A stretch of DNA of 64,000 nt from Mycolicibacterium sp. (lineage in GTDB: Bacteria > Actinomycetota > Actinomycetes > Mycobacteriales > Mycobacteriaceae), in NCBI RefSeq assembly GCF_016462545.1, contig NZ_JAEMTA010000014.1, forward strand, positions 1 to 64,000, in the 5' to 3' direction. A program made the position numbers and the translations under genes. Below, one piece after another: positions 1 through 12,113 of the stretch. The notes beneath the pieces are model-generated. The model saw nothing but the letters and a program-made list of their open reading frames with translations. It did not search any database and was not told the DNA's origin. Position 1 is the first letter of the stretch, and the number at the start of each line of letters is the position of its first letter.

Positions 1-2466
<2,466 letters not shown>

Positions 2467-2520
2467 CCTTTCTCGGGGCAATTCTTTTATTCGAAGATCA
2501 CCATTCGATAACTTCGATTC

Positions 2521-2539
2521 AATTACAAACGTGTAATTT
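2521..2539 (+). promoter_or_regulatory. Palindrome overlapping a candidate ripA -10 box
   Basis: AATTACA-AACG-TGTAATT (2521-2538) is a perfect 7+4+7 inverted repeat. Its right arm overlaps a TAATTT -10-like box at 2534-2539, which would place the transcript start near 2546 and give a leader of about 140 bases before ripA. A second inverted repeat, GAACGT-GCCATC-ACGTTC, lies at 2639-2656 inside that leader. The regulator is not identified. MtrA is known to control ripA in mycobacteria, but this symmetric repeat is not its usual direct-repeat motif. Confidence 0.4.
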
Positions 2540-2685
2540 CTTCCTGGCGTTTCCTTGGCGCTTGATGTGACGTACGGTGCAGAAGGCGCCTGGTGTTGCA
2601 GTTGTTATTCATGTGACTTCTGCGGCTCGGAGCCCGGCGAACGTGCCATCACGTTCTTCGTCCAGCCCTAGGAGACCGGAGTCCA

Positions 2686-4101
2686 ATGAGACGCACCCTT
2701 CGCGCCTCGATTGCGGGTTCGCTCGCATGCGGTGTTCTCGTCACGTCCGCGTTCACGAACGGCGCGGGATTCGCGGCAGCGGAGCCGTCCGGTTCCGACG
2801 GAGTGGCCGGACTCGTCGCCGCCGTCGCCAACGCCGACCAGAAGCTGCAGGAACTCGGTGCCAACATCCAGGCGGAGCAGGAGAGCGTCAACAAGGCGAT
2901 CCTCGACGTCCAGACTGCCCGTGACGCCGCCGCGGCCGCCCAGGGCGAGGTCGACGCGAGCCAGGTAGCTCTCAAGGACGCCAACGCGGCCATTGCGTCG
3001 ACTCAGCAGCGCTTCGACACGTTCGCCGCGTCGACGTACATGAACGGGCCTTCGGCCGCCTACGTGACCGCCAAGGATCCCGCCGACGTCATCGCCGCGA
3101 CGGCCACCGGCCAGACGTTGAACGCCAGCACTCAGCAGGCCATCGCCGACCTCCAGCGTGCCCGCACCACGCAGGTCAACAGGGAGTCCGCAGCCCGGCT
3201 GGCCAAACAGAAAGCCGATCAGGCCGTCGTCGACGCCCAATCCAGCATGGACACCGCCGTCGCCGCGCTGACGCAGGCGCAACAGACGTTCACCGGTCAG
3301 AAGACCGAGTTGGACCGGCTCACCGCCGACAAGTCAGCGGCGCAGGCCAAGCTGGCACAGGCCGGTGAATGGTCGGCGCCCGTCATCAAGGCCGCCGCGA
3401 AGACCGCGCCGGTGGCGACACCAGCGGCGGCAGCCATCCCGTCGAACGACTGGGACCGTGATCCCGCTGCGGCCGCGCCGGGCAACTCGAAGTGGGACAT
3501 CGGGTGGGATCCCACCCTGCCCGCAATCCCCAGCGCGTTCGTCAGCGGCGACCCCGTCGCAATCATCAACTCGATCCTCGGCATGGCTACCACCTCGGCT
3601 CAAGCAACCCAGCAGATGGGACGAGGCTTCCTGCAGAAGCTCGGAATCCTGCCCACCCCATCGGGTTTCACCAATGGCGCGATACCCCGCGTGTACGGCA
3701 GGCAGGCCTCGGAGTACGTGATCCAGCGGGCCGGAACGCAGCTGGGAGTGCCCTACTCGTGGGGCGGCGGCAACGCGGTGGGACCGAGTCGCGGCATCGA
3801 TTCGGGCGCGGGCACCACCGGGTTCGACTGCTCCGGCATCATCCTCTACGCCTTCGCCGGCGTCGGCATCAAGCTGCCGCACTACTCGGGCGCCCAGTAC
3901 GACATGGGCCGCAAGATTCCGTCGTCGCAGATGCGCCGCGGTGACGTGATCTTCTACGGACCCGGCGGCAGTCAGCACGTGACCCTGTACCTCGGAAACG
4001 GCCAGATGCTGGAAGCGCCGTACACCGGCTCGACCGTGAAGGTGTCACCCGTCCGGACCAGCGGGATGACGCCGTACGTCGTCCGCTACATCGAATACTG
4101 A
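2686..4101 (+). CDS. ripA: Peptidoglycan endopeptidase RipA (NlpC/P60)
   Basis: A 471-residue secreted D,L-endopeptidase that cuts the peptide stems of peptidoglycan during daughter-cell separation. Residues 1-36 form a signal peptide starting MRRTLRA. Residues about 40-220 are a long Ala/Gln/Lys-rich coiled coil, the inhibitory segment of RipA. A linker containing WDPTLPAIPSAF follows, then the NlpC/P60 domain (about 330-471). The catalytic triad is visible: Cys382 in GFDCSGII, His431 in GGSQHVTLYLG and Glu443 in GQMLEAP. Length and order match M. tuberculosis RipA. The stop overlaps the ripB start (TGATG), so the two are translationally coupled. The start ATG follows a TAGGAGACCGGAG ribosome-binding stretch. 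Confidence 0.96.
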   Translation: MRRTLRASIAGSLACGVLVTSAFTNGAGFAAAEPSGSDGVAGLVAAVANADQKLQELGANIQAEQESVNKAILDVQTARDAAAAAQGEVDASQVALKDANAAIASTQQRFDTFAASTYMNGPSAAYVTAKDPADVIAATATGQTLNASTQQAIADLQRARTTQVNRESAARLAKQKADQAVVDAQSSMDTAVAALTQAQQTFTGQKTELDRLTADKSAAQAKLAQAGEWSAPVIKAAAKTAPVATPAAAAIPSNDWDRDPAAAAPGNSKWDIGWDPTLPAIPSAFVSGDPVAIINSILGMATTSAQATQQMGRGFLQKLGILPTPSGFTNGAIPRVYGRQASEYVIQRAGTQLGVPYSWGGGNAVGPSRGIDSGAGTTGFDCSGIILYAFAGVGIKLPHYSGAQYDMGRKIPSSQMRRGDVIFYGPGGSQHVTLYLGNGQMLEAPYTGSTVKVSPVRTSGMTPYVVRYIEY

Positions 4102-4817
4102 TGGTGGTTGTCTTGCCCTTGTCCTTGCTACGCCGTGCCATGGCGCTCGCAATCTCGTTGTGCGCGTTGAGCGTGATCATCGGCGCCATCTCACCGGCCT
4201 ATGCCGACCCCGGAGACGGGGCGTGGGATCCGACCCTGCCGCAGCGACCCAGCTCCGGAGCTCCGGGTGATCCCGTCGCCATGGCGAACGCATCGTTCGA
4301 AGCGAGCCGGATCGCGCTGCAGACCACTCAGAGCCTCGGCCATCAATTCCTCGCCAGCATCGGACTCGCCAGCGACCCGGCGGGCGCGGCCAATCCCGGC
4401 AGCCGTGTCCGTGGACCGCAGGCCATCGAGTACGTCATCCGGCGCGGTGGCTCACAGATGGGCGTTCCCTACTCCTGGGGCGGTGGTTCGCTCACCGGGC
4501 CCAGCGAGGGTGTGGACTACGACGCGGGCAAGATCGGCTACGACTGCTCGGGCTTCACCCGGTACGCGTTTGCCGGCGTCGGGGTGCAGATTCCGAAGTA
4601 TTCGGGAGACCAGTACAACGCCGGTCGGCCGATCGCGCCGTCGCAGGCCAAGCGCGGCGATCTGATCTTCTACGGACCCGGCGGAAGCCAGCACGTGACG
4701 ATCTATCTCGGCGGCGGCAAGATGCTGGAGGCCTCCGGCAGCGCGGGCAAGGTCACCGTCAGCCCCGTCCGCACCGCGGGCATGTCACCCCATCTGGTCC
4801 GGTTCATCGAGTCCTGA
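4101..4817 (+). CDS. ripB: Peptidoglycan endopeptidase RipB (NlpC/P60)
   Basis: A 238-residue secreted NlpC/P60 endopeptidase, a short paralogue of RipA without the coiled-coil domain. A signal peptide covers about residues 1-33, ending around AISPAYA-DPGDG. The catalytic Cys149 (GYDCSGF) and His198 (GGSQHVTIYLG) are present, with Glu in KMLEASG. The linker before the domain, starting WDPTLPQRPSSG, clearly resembles the matching segment of RipA, which points to tandem duplication. The ATG overlaps the ripA stop by one base. It is likely partly redundant with RipA in cell separation. Confidence 0.95.
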   Translation: MVVVLPLSLLRRAMALAISLCALSVIIGAISPAYADPGDGAWDPTLPQRPSSGAPGDPVAMANASFEASRIALQTTQSLGHQFLASIGLASDPAGAANPGSRVRGPQAIEYVIRRGGSQMGVPYSWGGGSLTGPSEGVDYDAGKIGYDCSGFTRYAFAGVGVQIPKYSGDQYNAGRPIAPSQAKRGDLIFYGPGGSQHVTIYLGGGKMLEASGSAGKVTVSPVRTAGMSPHLVRFIES

Positions 4818-4948
4818 TCGAGACCGTCGCGCGGCAGGGCACGTCGACGGATCCCGAACTGCCTGGAATAGTTGACGATGAGCGTCCGCCGAGTGGCTTT
4901 GGCGCCACCGCGACTGACCAAGAACACGAACACGTGGGAGGAAACTGA

Positions 4949-6088
4949 ATGACGTCACCGAGTGGGCCGCCGCAGGGCGCCGGAGGATTCCCCGGGCAGG
5001 CTCCGGCGCAGGGTTTCCCGCCAGGCGGACCCCAGCAGGCACCGCCGGTGAATGGTGGACTCCAGAACGAAGTGCACACCCTCGAGCGGGCGATCTTCGA
5101 GGTCAAGCGGATCATCGTCGGTCAGGATCTCTTGGTCGAGCGCATGCTGGTGGGCCTCCTCGCCAAGGGGCACGTGCTCCTCGAGGGCGTCCCCGGCGTG
5201 GCCAAGACCCTCGCGGTGGAGACGTTCGCGAAGGTCGTCGGCGGTACCTTCGCCCGCATCCAGTTCACCCCCGACCTGGTCCCCACCGACATCGTCGGCA
5301 CCCGCATCTACCGGGCGGGCAAGGAAGAGTTCGACATCGAACTCGGACCGGTCATGGTCAACTTCCTGCTCGCCGACGAGATCAACCGCGCTCCCGCGAA
5401 GGTGCAGTCGGCTCTGCTCGAGGTGATGGCCGAGCGCAAGGTCTCCCTCGGCGGCAAGACCTTCCCCCTGCCGAGCCCCTTCCTCGTCATGGCCACGCAG
5501 AACCCGATCGAGCAGGAAGGCGTCTACTCGCTGCCCGAGGCGCAGCGCGACCGCTTCCTGTTCAAGCTGAACGTCGATTACCCGACGCCGGAGGAAGAGC
5601 GCGAGATCATCTACCGGATGGGCGTCACCCCGCCGCAGCCGAAGCAGATCCTCAACACCGGCGACCTGCTCAGGCTGCAGGAGATCGCGGCGGGCATCTT
5701 CGTCCACCACGCGCTCGTCGACTACGTCGTCCGCATCGTCACCGCCACCCGCGAACCGGACAAGTTCGGCATGCCCGACGCCAAGTCCTGGATCGCCTAC
5801 GGCGCCTCACCGCGTGCCTCGCTGGGCATCATCGCCGCATCGCGCGCACTCGCGCTGGTGCGTGGCCGCGACTACGTGATCCCGCAGGACGTGGTCGAGG
5901 TGATCCCCGACGTGCTGCGGCACCGCCTCGTATTGACCTACGACGCGCTTGCCGACGAGGTGTCCGCCGAGACCGTCATCAACCGGATCATGCAGACCGT
6001 GGCGCTGCCGCAGGTCAATGCCATTCCGCAGCAAGGACATTCGGTGGTGCCCGCCGTGCCCGCCGCGGCGGCGGCCGGCGGTCGGTGA
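4949..6088 (+). CDS. moxR1: MoxR-family AAA+ ATPase
   Basis: A 379-residue AAA+ ATPase of the MoxR branch. After a Pro/Gly-rich N-terminus (residues 1-35) the ATPase core shows Walker A GVPGVAKTL (from Gly80, Lys86), Walker B LLADEINRAP and the sensor stretch ATQNPIEQEG. MoxR proteins act as chaperones for partner VWA proteins, and those partners follow directly. In M. tuberculosis MoxR1 has been reported to assist RipA, which is encoded just upstream here. The ATG has a GGGAGGAAACTG ribosome-binding site. The stop overlaps the next GTG by four bases (GTGA). A 131-base gap separates it from ripB. Confidence 0.93.
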   Translation: MTSPSGPPQGAGGFPGQAPAQGFPPGGPQQAPPVNGGLQNEVHTLERAIFEVKRIIVGQDLLVERMLVGLLAKGHVLLEGVPGVAKTLAVETFAKVVGGTFARIQFTPDLVPTDIVGTRIYRAGKEEFDIELGPVMVNFLLADEINRAPAKVQSALLEVMAERKVSLGGKTFPLPSPFLVMATQNPIEQEGVYSLPEAQRDRFLFKLNVDYPTPEEEREIIYRMGVTPPQPKQILNTGDLLRLQEIAAGIFVHHALVDYVVRIVTATREPDKFGMPDAKSWIAYGASPRASLGIIAASRALALVRGRDYVIPQDVVEVIPDVLRHRLVLTYDALADEVSAETVINRIMQTVALPQVNAIPQQGHSVVPAVPAAAAAGGR

Positions 6089-7029
6089 CTCAATCATCAG
6101 GCCGCGTGGATCTGCCGTCCCTTCAACGCGGTCAAATCCGTGATCCGGAGCTCTCGGCCGCGCTCCGCAAGCTCGAGCTGACGGTTCGCCGCAAGCTCGA
6201 CGGCGTGCTGCACGGCGATCACCAAGGCCTGGTGCCAGGACCGGGCTCCGAGCCGGGGGACTCGCGGATCTACCAGCCCGGCGACGACGTCCGTCGGATG
6301 GACTGGTCGGTCACGGCGCGCACCACGACTCCGCACGTACGGCAGATGATCGCCGACCGCGAGCTCGAGACGTGGCTGGTCGTGGACGTCTCCGCGAGCC
6401 TCGACTTCGGCACCGCCGGATGTGAGAAGCGCGACCTCGCCGTGGCTGCCGCCGCGTCGATCGCGTTCCTCAACAGCGGTGGTGGCAATCGCATCGGCGC
6501 CGTGATCACCAACGGTGAGAGCACGAAGCGGGTGCCGGCGCTGAGCGGTCGCATCCACGAACACGAGCTGCTGCGTGCCATCGCCACCATGCCCAGGGCG
6601 CCGCTCGGCGTGCGAGGGGACCTGGCCGCGGCCATCGATGCCCTGCGCAGACCCGAGCGTCGGCGCGGGATGGCGGTCATCATCAGCGACTTCCTCGGTC
6701 CCATCACCTGGATGCGTCCGCTGCGGGCCATCGCCGGTCGGCACGAGGTGCTCGGCATCGAGATCATCGATCCGCGCGACGTCGAACTGCCCGACGTCGG
6801 GGACGTGGTGCTGCAGGACACCGAATCCGGCGTGACGCGCGAGTTCACCATCGACGCACAACTCCGCGCCGACTTCGCCAAGGCGGCGGATGCCCATCGC
6901 ACCGAGGTGGCCCGCACCCTGCGGCGCTGCAACGCACCACTGCTGACGCTGCGCACCGACCGGGACTGGATCGCCGACGTCGTTCGATTCGTGGCCAACC
7001 GACGCCGGGGAGCCCTGGCGGCGCGATGA
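6085..7029 (+). CDS. DUF58-domain protein of the MoxR operon
   Basis: A 314-residue protein with the DUF58 signature block PGDDVRRMDWSVTAR near residues 66-80. The following WLVVDVSASLDFG resembles a degenerate VWA metal-binding loop. It corresponds to Rv1480 in position and length. DUF58 proteins are encoded with MoxR and VWA proteins and are thought to work with them in assembling or checking cell-surface proteins; the exact role is unknown. The GTG start overlaps the moxR1 stop (GTGA). No membrane segment or signal peptide is seen, so it is probably cytoplasmic. Confidence 0.88.
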   Translation: MTQSSGRVDLPSLQRGQIRDPELSAALRKLELTVRRKLDGVLHGDHQGLVPGPGSEPGDSRIYQPGDDVRRMDWSVTARTTTPHVRQMIADRELETWLVVDVSASLDFGTAGCEKRDLAVAAAASIAFLNSGGGNRIGAVITNGESTKRVPALSGRIHEHELLRAIATMPRAPLGVRGDLAAAIDALRRPERRRGMAVIISDFLGPITWMRPLRAIAGRHEVLGIEIIDPRDVELPDVGDVVLQDTESGVTREFTIDAQLRADFAKAADAHRTEVARTLRRCNAPLLTLRTDRDWIADVVRFVANRRRGALAAR

Positions 7030-7066
7030 GGGCTCGCGGACCGATTACTGAAATGGCAAGTAGCAC

Positions 7067-8074
7067 ATGATATTACCGATCTTTGGCCCGATAAGCCTGA
7101 CGGGATTCAAGAACCCCTGGTTCTTCCTGTTCCTCCTCGTCGTCCTCGGCCTGGTGGCGCTATACGTCTTCGTTCAGATGGCCAGGCAGAAGCGGATGCT
7201 GCGCTTCGCCAACATGGAGCTGCTCGAGAGCGTGGCGCCCAAGCGCCCCGCCCGCTGGCGCCACCTGTCGGCAATCCTGATGGTGCTCTCGCTGGTGCTG
7301 TTCACCGTCGCGATGGCGGGGCCGACGAACGACGTCCGGACACCTCGCAACCGTGCCGTGGTCATGCTGGTGATCGACGTGTCGCAATCGATGCGGGCCA
7401 CCGACGTCGCTCCCAGCCGGCTGGCCGCCGCGCAGGAGGCCGCCAAACAGTTCGCCGACCAGCTCACGCCCGGCATCAACCTCGGCCTGATCGCCTATGC
7501 GGGCACCGCGACCGTGCTGGTGTCACCCACGACGAACCGCGATGCCACCAAGGCCGCCATCGACAAGCTCCAACTGGCTGACCGCACCGCGACCGGTGAG
7601 GGCATCTTCACCGCCCTGCAGGCCATTGCGACTGTGGGCGCCGTCATCGGCGGTGGCGACGCGCCGCCGCCCGCGCGCATCGTGCTGATGTCGGATGGCA
7701 AGGAGACGGTGCCGTCGAACCCGGACAACCCGAAGGGTGCCTACACCGCTGCCCGCACGGCCGACGACCAGGGTGTCCCGATCTCGACGGTGTCGTTCGG
7801 CACCAAGTACGGCTACGTCGAGATCAACGACCAACGCCAGCCCGTGCCGGTCGACGACGAGACCCTCAAGAAGATCGCCGAACTCTCCGGCGGCAATGCC
7901 TACAGCGCATCGAGCCTGGAACAGCTCAAGGCGGTCTTCACCTCGCTGCAGGAGCAGATCGGATACGAAACGATCAAGGGCGATGCCAGCGTGGGATGGC
8001 TCCGGCTGGGCTCCCTGGTGCTCGCTCTGGCGGCACTGGCGGCGCTGCTGATCAACCGTCGGCTGCCGGGTTGA
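7067..8074 (+). CDS. VWA-domain membrane protein (Bat-like)
   Basis: A 335-residue protein matching Rv1481. Two N-terminal membrane segments (about residues 18-38 and 62-85) and one C-terminal segment (about 308-330) bracket a von Willebrand factor A domain. The metal-site motif is DVSQSM near residue 105, followed by later family positions in GEGIFTALQ and VLMSDGKET. Together with MoxR and the DUF58 protein it forms the usual three-part MoxR system. It starts 37 bases after the DUF58 gene, probably in the same operon. Its ligand is unknown. The next gene, fabG1, has its own promoter. Confidence 0.9.
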   Translation: MILPIFGPISLTGFKNPWFFLFLLVVLGLVALYVFVQMARQKRMLRFANMELLESVAPKRPARWRHLSAILMVLSLVLFTVAMAGPTNDVRTPRNRAVVMLVIDVSQSMRATDVAPSRLAAAQEAAKQFADQLTPGINLGLIAYAGTATVLVSPTTNRDATKAAIDKLQLADRTATGEGIFTALQAIATVGAVIGGGDAPPPARIVLMSDGKETVPSNPDNPKGAYTAARTADDQGVPISTVSFGTKYGYVEINDQRQPVPVDDETLKKIAELSGGNAYSASSLEQLKAVFTSLQEQIGYETIKGDASVGWLRLGSLVLALAALAALLINRRLPG

Positions 8075-8842
<768 letters not shown>

Positions 8843-8887
8843 CAGTTCACGGCCACAACATCGTTCGCGAAGGGTAAGGGACTTTTC

Positions 8888-9697
8888 ATGACAGGGTTTC
8901 TCGAAGGCAAGCGCATCCTCGTCACGGGGATCATCACCGACTCGTCCATCGCATTCCACATCGCGAAGGTCGCGCAGGAGGCCGGCGCCGAACTGGTGCT
9001 GACCGGCTTCGACCGGATGAAGCTGATCCAGCGGATCATCGACCGGTTGCCCAACCCGGCGCCGCTGCTCGAACTGGACGTCCAGAACGAGGAGCACCTC
9101 GCGACGCTGGCCGACCGCGTCACCGAGGTCATCGGCGACGGCAACAAGCTCGACGGTGTGGTGCACTCGATCGGCTTCATGCCGCAGACCGGGATGGGCA
9201 TCAACCCGTTCTTCGACGCCCCCTACGACGACGTCGCCAAGGGCATCCACATCTCGGCCTACTCCTACGCCTCCCTGGCCAAGGCCGTACTGCCGATCAT
9301 GAACTCCGGCGGCGGCATCGTCGGCATGGACTTCGACCCCACCCGTGCGATGCCTGCCTACAACTGGATGACGGTCGCCAAGAGTGCGCTGGAATCAGTG
9401 AACCGCTTCGTGGCACGTGAGGCGGGACAGTACGGGGTGCGCTCGAATCTCGTTGCAGCGGGACCCATTCGGACGCTGGCCATGAGCGCGATCGTCGGCG
9501 GTGCGCTCGGCGACGCCGCGGGCGACCAGATCAAGCTGCTCGAGGAGGGCTGGGACCAGCGGGCGCCCCTGGGCTGGAACATGAAGGACCCGACCGCGGT
9601 CGCGAAGACGGTGTGCGCGTTGATGTCCGACTGGCTGCCCGCCACCACCGGCACGATCGTCTATGCCGACGGCGGCGCCAGTACTCAACTGTTGTGA
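8888..9697 (+). CDS. inhA: Enoyl-ACP reductase InhA
   Basis: A 269-residue NADH-dependent 2-trans-enoyl-ACP reductase, the last step of the FAS-II cycle for mycolic acids and the known target of isoniazid-NAD in mycobacteria. It has exactly the length of M. tuberculosis InhA. Ser94 in HSIGFMP, Tyr158 in [10 protein letters not shown] and Lys165 are conserved, as is the N-terminal [17 protein letters not shown]. The ATG at 8888 follows an AAGGGTAAGGGA ribosome-binding stretch. It lies in the fabG1 operon and is followed at 9708 by the ferrochelatase, 10 bases downstream of its stop. Confidence 0.98.
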   Translation: MTGFLEGKRILVTGIITDSSIAFHIAKVAQEAGAELVLTGFDRMKLIQRIIDRLPNPAPLLELDVQNEEHLATLADRVTEVIGDGNKLDGVVHSIGFMPQTGMGINPFFDAPYDDVAKGIHISAYSYASLAKAVLPIMNSGGGIVGMDFDPTRAMPAYNWMTVAKSALESVNRFVAREAGQYGVRSNLVAAGPIRTLAMSAIVGGALGDAAGDQIKLLEEGWDQRAPLGWNMKDPTAVAKTVCALMSDWLPATTGTIVYADGGASTQLL

Positions 9698-9707
9698 GTG
9701 GACAGCC

Positions 9708-10757
9708 GTGAACTTTGACGCGCTCCTGCTGCTGTCGTTCGGCGGCCCCGAGGGACCCGAGCAGGTCCGGCCCTTCCTCGAGAACGTCACGCGCGGCCGC
9801 AACATCCCGCCCGAGCGCCTGGACTCCGTCGCCGAGCACTACCTGCACTTCGGCGGTGTCTCGCCGATCAACGGCATCAACCGCGAGCTGATCGGGCAGA
9901 TCGAGGCGGAGCTCGCCGACCGGGGTAACGGGATGCCGGTGTACTTCGGCAATCGCAACTGGGAGCCCTACGTCGAGGACACCGTGGCGCGGATGCGCGC
10001 GGACGGCATCGAGCGCGCCGCGGTATTCACCACGTCCGCGTGGGGTGGCTACTCCGGCTGCACGCAGTACCAGGAGGACATCGTCCGGGCCCGCGCGTCG
10101 GTCGGACCGGACGCACCGGAACTCGTCAAACTGCGGCAATACTTCGACCATCCGCTCCTCGTCGAGATGTTCGCCGAGGGGATCGTCGACGCCGCCGCGA
10201 CGCTGCCCGCAGAACTGCGGGACGAGGCGCGGCTGATCTTCACTGCGCACTCCATTCCGTTGCGGGCGGCGTCACGCTGCGGACCGGATCTGTACAGCAG
10301 ACAGGTGGCCTATTCGGCGGGGCTGGTGGCCGCGGCGGCAGGCTACGACGACTACGACCAGGTCTGGCAGTCCAGATCCGGCCCGCCTCAGGTGCCGTGG
10401 CTGGAGCCTGACGTCGCCGACCAGCTCACCGCTCTGGCCGCGGCGGGCACCCAGGCAGTGATCGTCTGCCCGATCGGTTTCGTCGCCGACCACATCGAGG
10501 TGGTGTGGGACCTCGACAGCGAGCTCCGCGAGCAGGCAGAGGCGGCAGGCGTCGCGTTGGCGCGCGCGACGACGCCGAACGCCCAACGGCGCTTCGCCAG
10601 GTTGGCCGTCGACCTGATCGACGAAGTGCGGGAGGGACGGGACCCGGCCAGGGTGCTCGGACCCGACCCGGTTCCGGGTTACGGGTTCAGCGTCGACGGT
10701 GCGCTGTGCACGTCCAACTGCTCTAGCGACGCCAGGCCGACTGCAGGATCGCGCTGA
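9708..10757 (+). CDS. hemH: Ferrochelatase (coproporphyrin III type)
   Basis: A 349-residue chelatase that inserts ferrous iron into a porphyrin. In Actinobacteria the substrate is coproporphyrin III in the coproporphyrin-dependent haem route, so the name cpfC also applies; older mycobacterial annotation uses hemZ. Family blocks are [20 protein letters not shown] at the N-terminus, [24 protein letters not shown], the catalytic-region FTAHSIP and [13 protein letters not shown]. The GTG at 9708 (MNFDALLLL after initiation) matches the mycobacterial N-terminus; the frame extends upstream into inhA. Its 3' end overlaps the convergent minus-strand gene by 35 bases. Confidence 0.95.
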   Translation: MNFDALLLLSFGGPEGPEQVRPFLENVTRGRNIPPERLDSVAEHYLHFGGVSPINGINRELIGQIEAELADRGNGMPVYFGNRNWEPYVEDTVARMRADGIERAAVFTTSAWGGYSGCTQYQEDIVRARASVGPDAPELVKLRQYFDHPLLVEMFAEGIVDAAATLPAELRDEARLIFTAHSIPLRAASRCGPDLYSRQVAYSAGLVAAAAGYDDYDQVWQSRSGPPQVPWLEPDVADQLTALAAAGTQAVIVCPIGFVADHIEVVWDLDSELREQAEAAGVALARATTPNAQRRFARLAVDLIDEVREGRDPARVLGPDPVPGYGFSVDGALCTSNCSSDARPTAGSR

Positions 10758-11598
10758 CGGCTGCCATTCGCGCCGACCGCACGACCCCGACCAGTGGGCG
10801 AAGCGCGTCGTTGGCGATTTGCATCTCCGACGAGGACTGCAACCCGATCGGCATCAATCCCGCACTGACCGTGATGATGGCGTCGACGTGCGCGGCGTTC
10901 TCCAGCACCCGCAGCGCGCGCTCCGGGGCATGATCGGGGGCTCGATGCAGACGTGCCGACTCGAGGACCTGCTCGACGAGGCCCCGCGGGTCAGCGACGT
11001 CTGCCGACGTCATCCCGGCGCGCAGAGTGCCGAGCGCATCAGCTGCCGAGCGAACGGCGGCGCGCAATTCGTATTCGGCGTGGCCCAGGTCCAGGTGCTC
11101 GCCGAGCGGTACGACCGGTAACGAGTACACGGTCCACGACAGCGCAATCGGTTCGGCATAGTGATCCGTCGACTCGTCATCGGTGTGGTCGTAATCGGGA
11201 TCTGTCTCGTCGTAGGCGAATTCGGGAACGAGACCGACCGCGGTGACGCCTTGATGCGACACGATGATGGCCTCGCCCGCCGAGATGGCATCGGCGGTGA
11301 ACTGAGTGCCTGCGGGCAGTCCGCGGACGTCACCGGGAATCGGCAGTGCCACCGCCATCGCCGGCTCGCCGGTCGGCGGACCCGCGGCCGTACGCAGCGT
11401 CTGCAGCATCGAGACGGCGCCGGCATCGGTCAGATCCGGCCACGGCAGCCCCGTGCGGTCTGCCGCGACGGAGTCGTAGGCGGTGACGGAATGCCTTGGC
11501 GCCCATAGCGATAGCGCATCGAGAACGTCATCTGGCGCGGCGAGGCCCGCGAGCCACGCGTTGGCCCACACGGAGAGGGAAACACTGGGGCACCACAT
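10723..11598 (-). CDS. Conserved hypothetical protein (Rv1486c type)
   Basis: A 291-residue protein in the position of Rv1486c, between ferrochelatase and the NfeD-like gene. It is Ala/Val-rich, with no clear signal peptide or membrane segment. An acidic patch [15 protein letters not shown] occurs around residues 131-145. I do not recognise a catalytic motif. The ATG at 11598 has a TACACT -10-like box nine bases upstream, so the leader would be at most a few bases. Its 3' end overlaps the ferrochelatase 3' end by 35 bases, tail to tail. Confidence 0.82.
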   Translation of the reverse strand: MWCPSVSLSVWANAWLAGLAAPDDVLDALSLWAPRHSVTAYDSVAADRTGLPWPDLTDAGAVSMLQTLRTAAGPPTGEPAMAVALPIPGDVRGLPAGTQFTADAISAGEAIIVSHQGVTAVGLVPEFAYDETDPDYDHTDDESTDHYAEPIALSWTVYSLPVVPLGEHLDLGHAEYELRAAVRSAADALGTLRAGMTSADVADPRGLVEQVLESARLHRAPDHAPERALRVLENAAHVDAIITVSAGLMPIGLQSSSEMQIANDALRPLVGVVRSARMAAVSAILQSAWRR

Positions 11599-11644
11599 GA
11601 TGCAGGCAGTGTAGTAGTTGAGGGCTTCGCGAGCGCGACACGCG

Positions 11645-11650
11645 TAGGCT
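11645..11650 (+). promoter_or_regulatory. -10 box of a leaderless promoter for the NfeD-like gene
   Basis: TAGGCT lies 6 bases before the ATG at 11657. No convincing ribosome-binding site is present, which fits a leaderless transcript. Confidence 0.5.
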
Positions 11651-11656
11651 TAGCCC

Positions 11657-12088
11657 ATGGGCGCACTGATTTGGCTGGTCGCGGCACTCGCCCTGGCCGG
11701 TACCGAAGCCCTGACCGGTGACCTCTTCCTGCTCATGCTCAGCGGCGGTGCGTTGTCGGCCGCCGGTGCCAGCGCACTGTTCGGCGGTCCCGTCTGGGTC
11801 GACGGCGCGGTCTTCGCGGCCGTCTCCATCCTGCTGCTCGTGCTGGTTCGCCCGGCGTTGCGCAAGCGCTTCGCGGCGGGCACGGGGTTGCCGGAGCCGA
11901 TGAAGGCCCTCGAGGGCAAGAGCGCACTGGTCCTCGATCGGGTATCGCGCCACGAGGGCCGGATCAAGCTCGACGGCGAGGTGTGGACCGCGCGGCCGCT
12001 CGACGAGGCCGAGGTGTACGAACCGGGTGACCACGTCACCGTGATGAACATCGACGGCGCTACCGCGGTCGTCTTCAAGGGCATCTGA
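11657..12088 (+). CDS. NfeD-like membrane protein
   Basis: A 143-residue short NfeD protein matching Rv1487. Two or three N-terminal membrane segments (about residues 1-24, 28-45 and 50-70) are followed by a C-terminal beta-rich OB-fold domain with ALEGKSALVLDRVSRHEGRIKLDGEVW. NfeD proteins work with stomatin-like SPFH proteins in membrane microdomains; the SPFH partner begins 25 bases downstream, the usual pairing. The exact role is unknown. There is no serine-protease domain as in long NfeD proteins. Confidence 0.9.
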   Translation: MGALIWLVAALALAGTEALTGDLFLLMLSGGALSAAGASALFGGPVWVDGAVFAAVSILLLVLVRPALRKRFAAGTGLPEPMKALEGKSALVLDRVSRHEGRIKLDGEVWTARPLDEAEVYEPGDHVTVMNIDGATAVVFKGI

Positions 12089-12113
12089 GTTTCCGAGTAA
12101 GGGGAGAACTGCA

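Noticed and set aside
2540..2685. Possible ydaO (c-di-AMP) riboswitch before ripA
   Set aside because: Such riboswitches precede cell-wall hydrolase genes in Actinobacteria, but the conserved core sequences were not found here.
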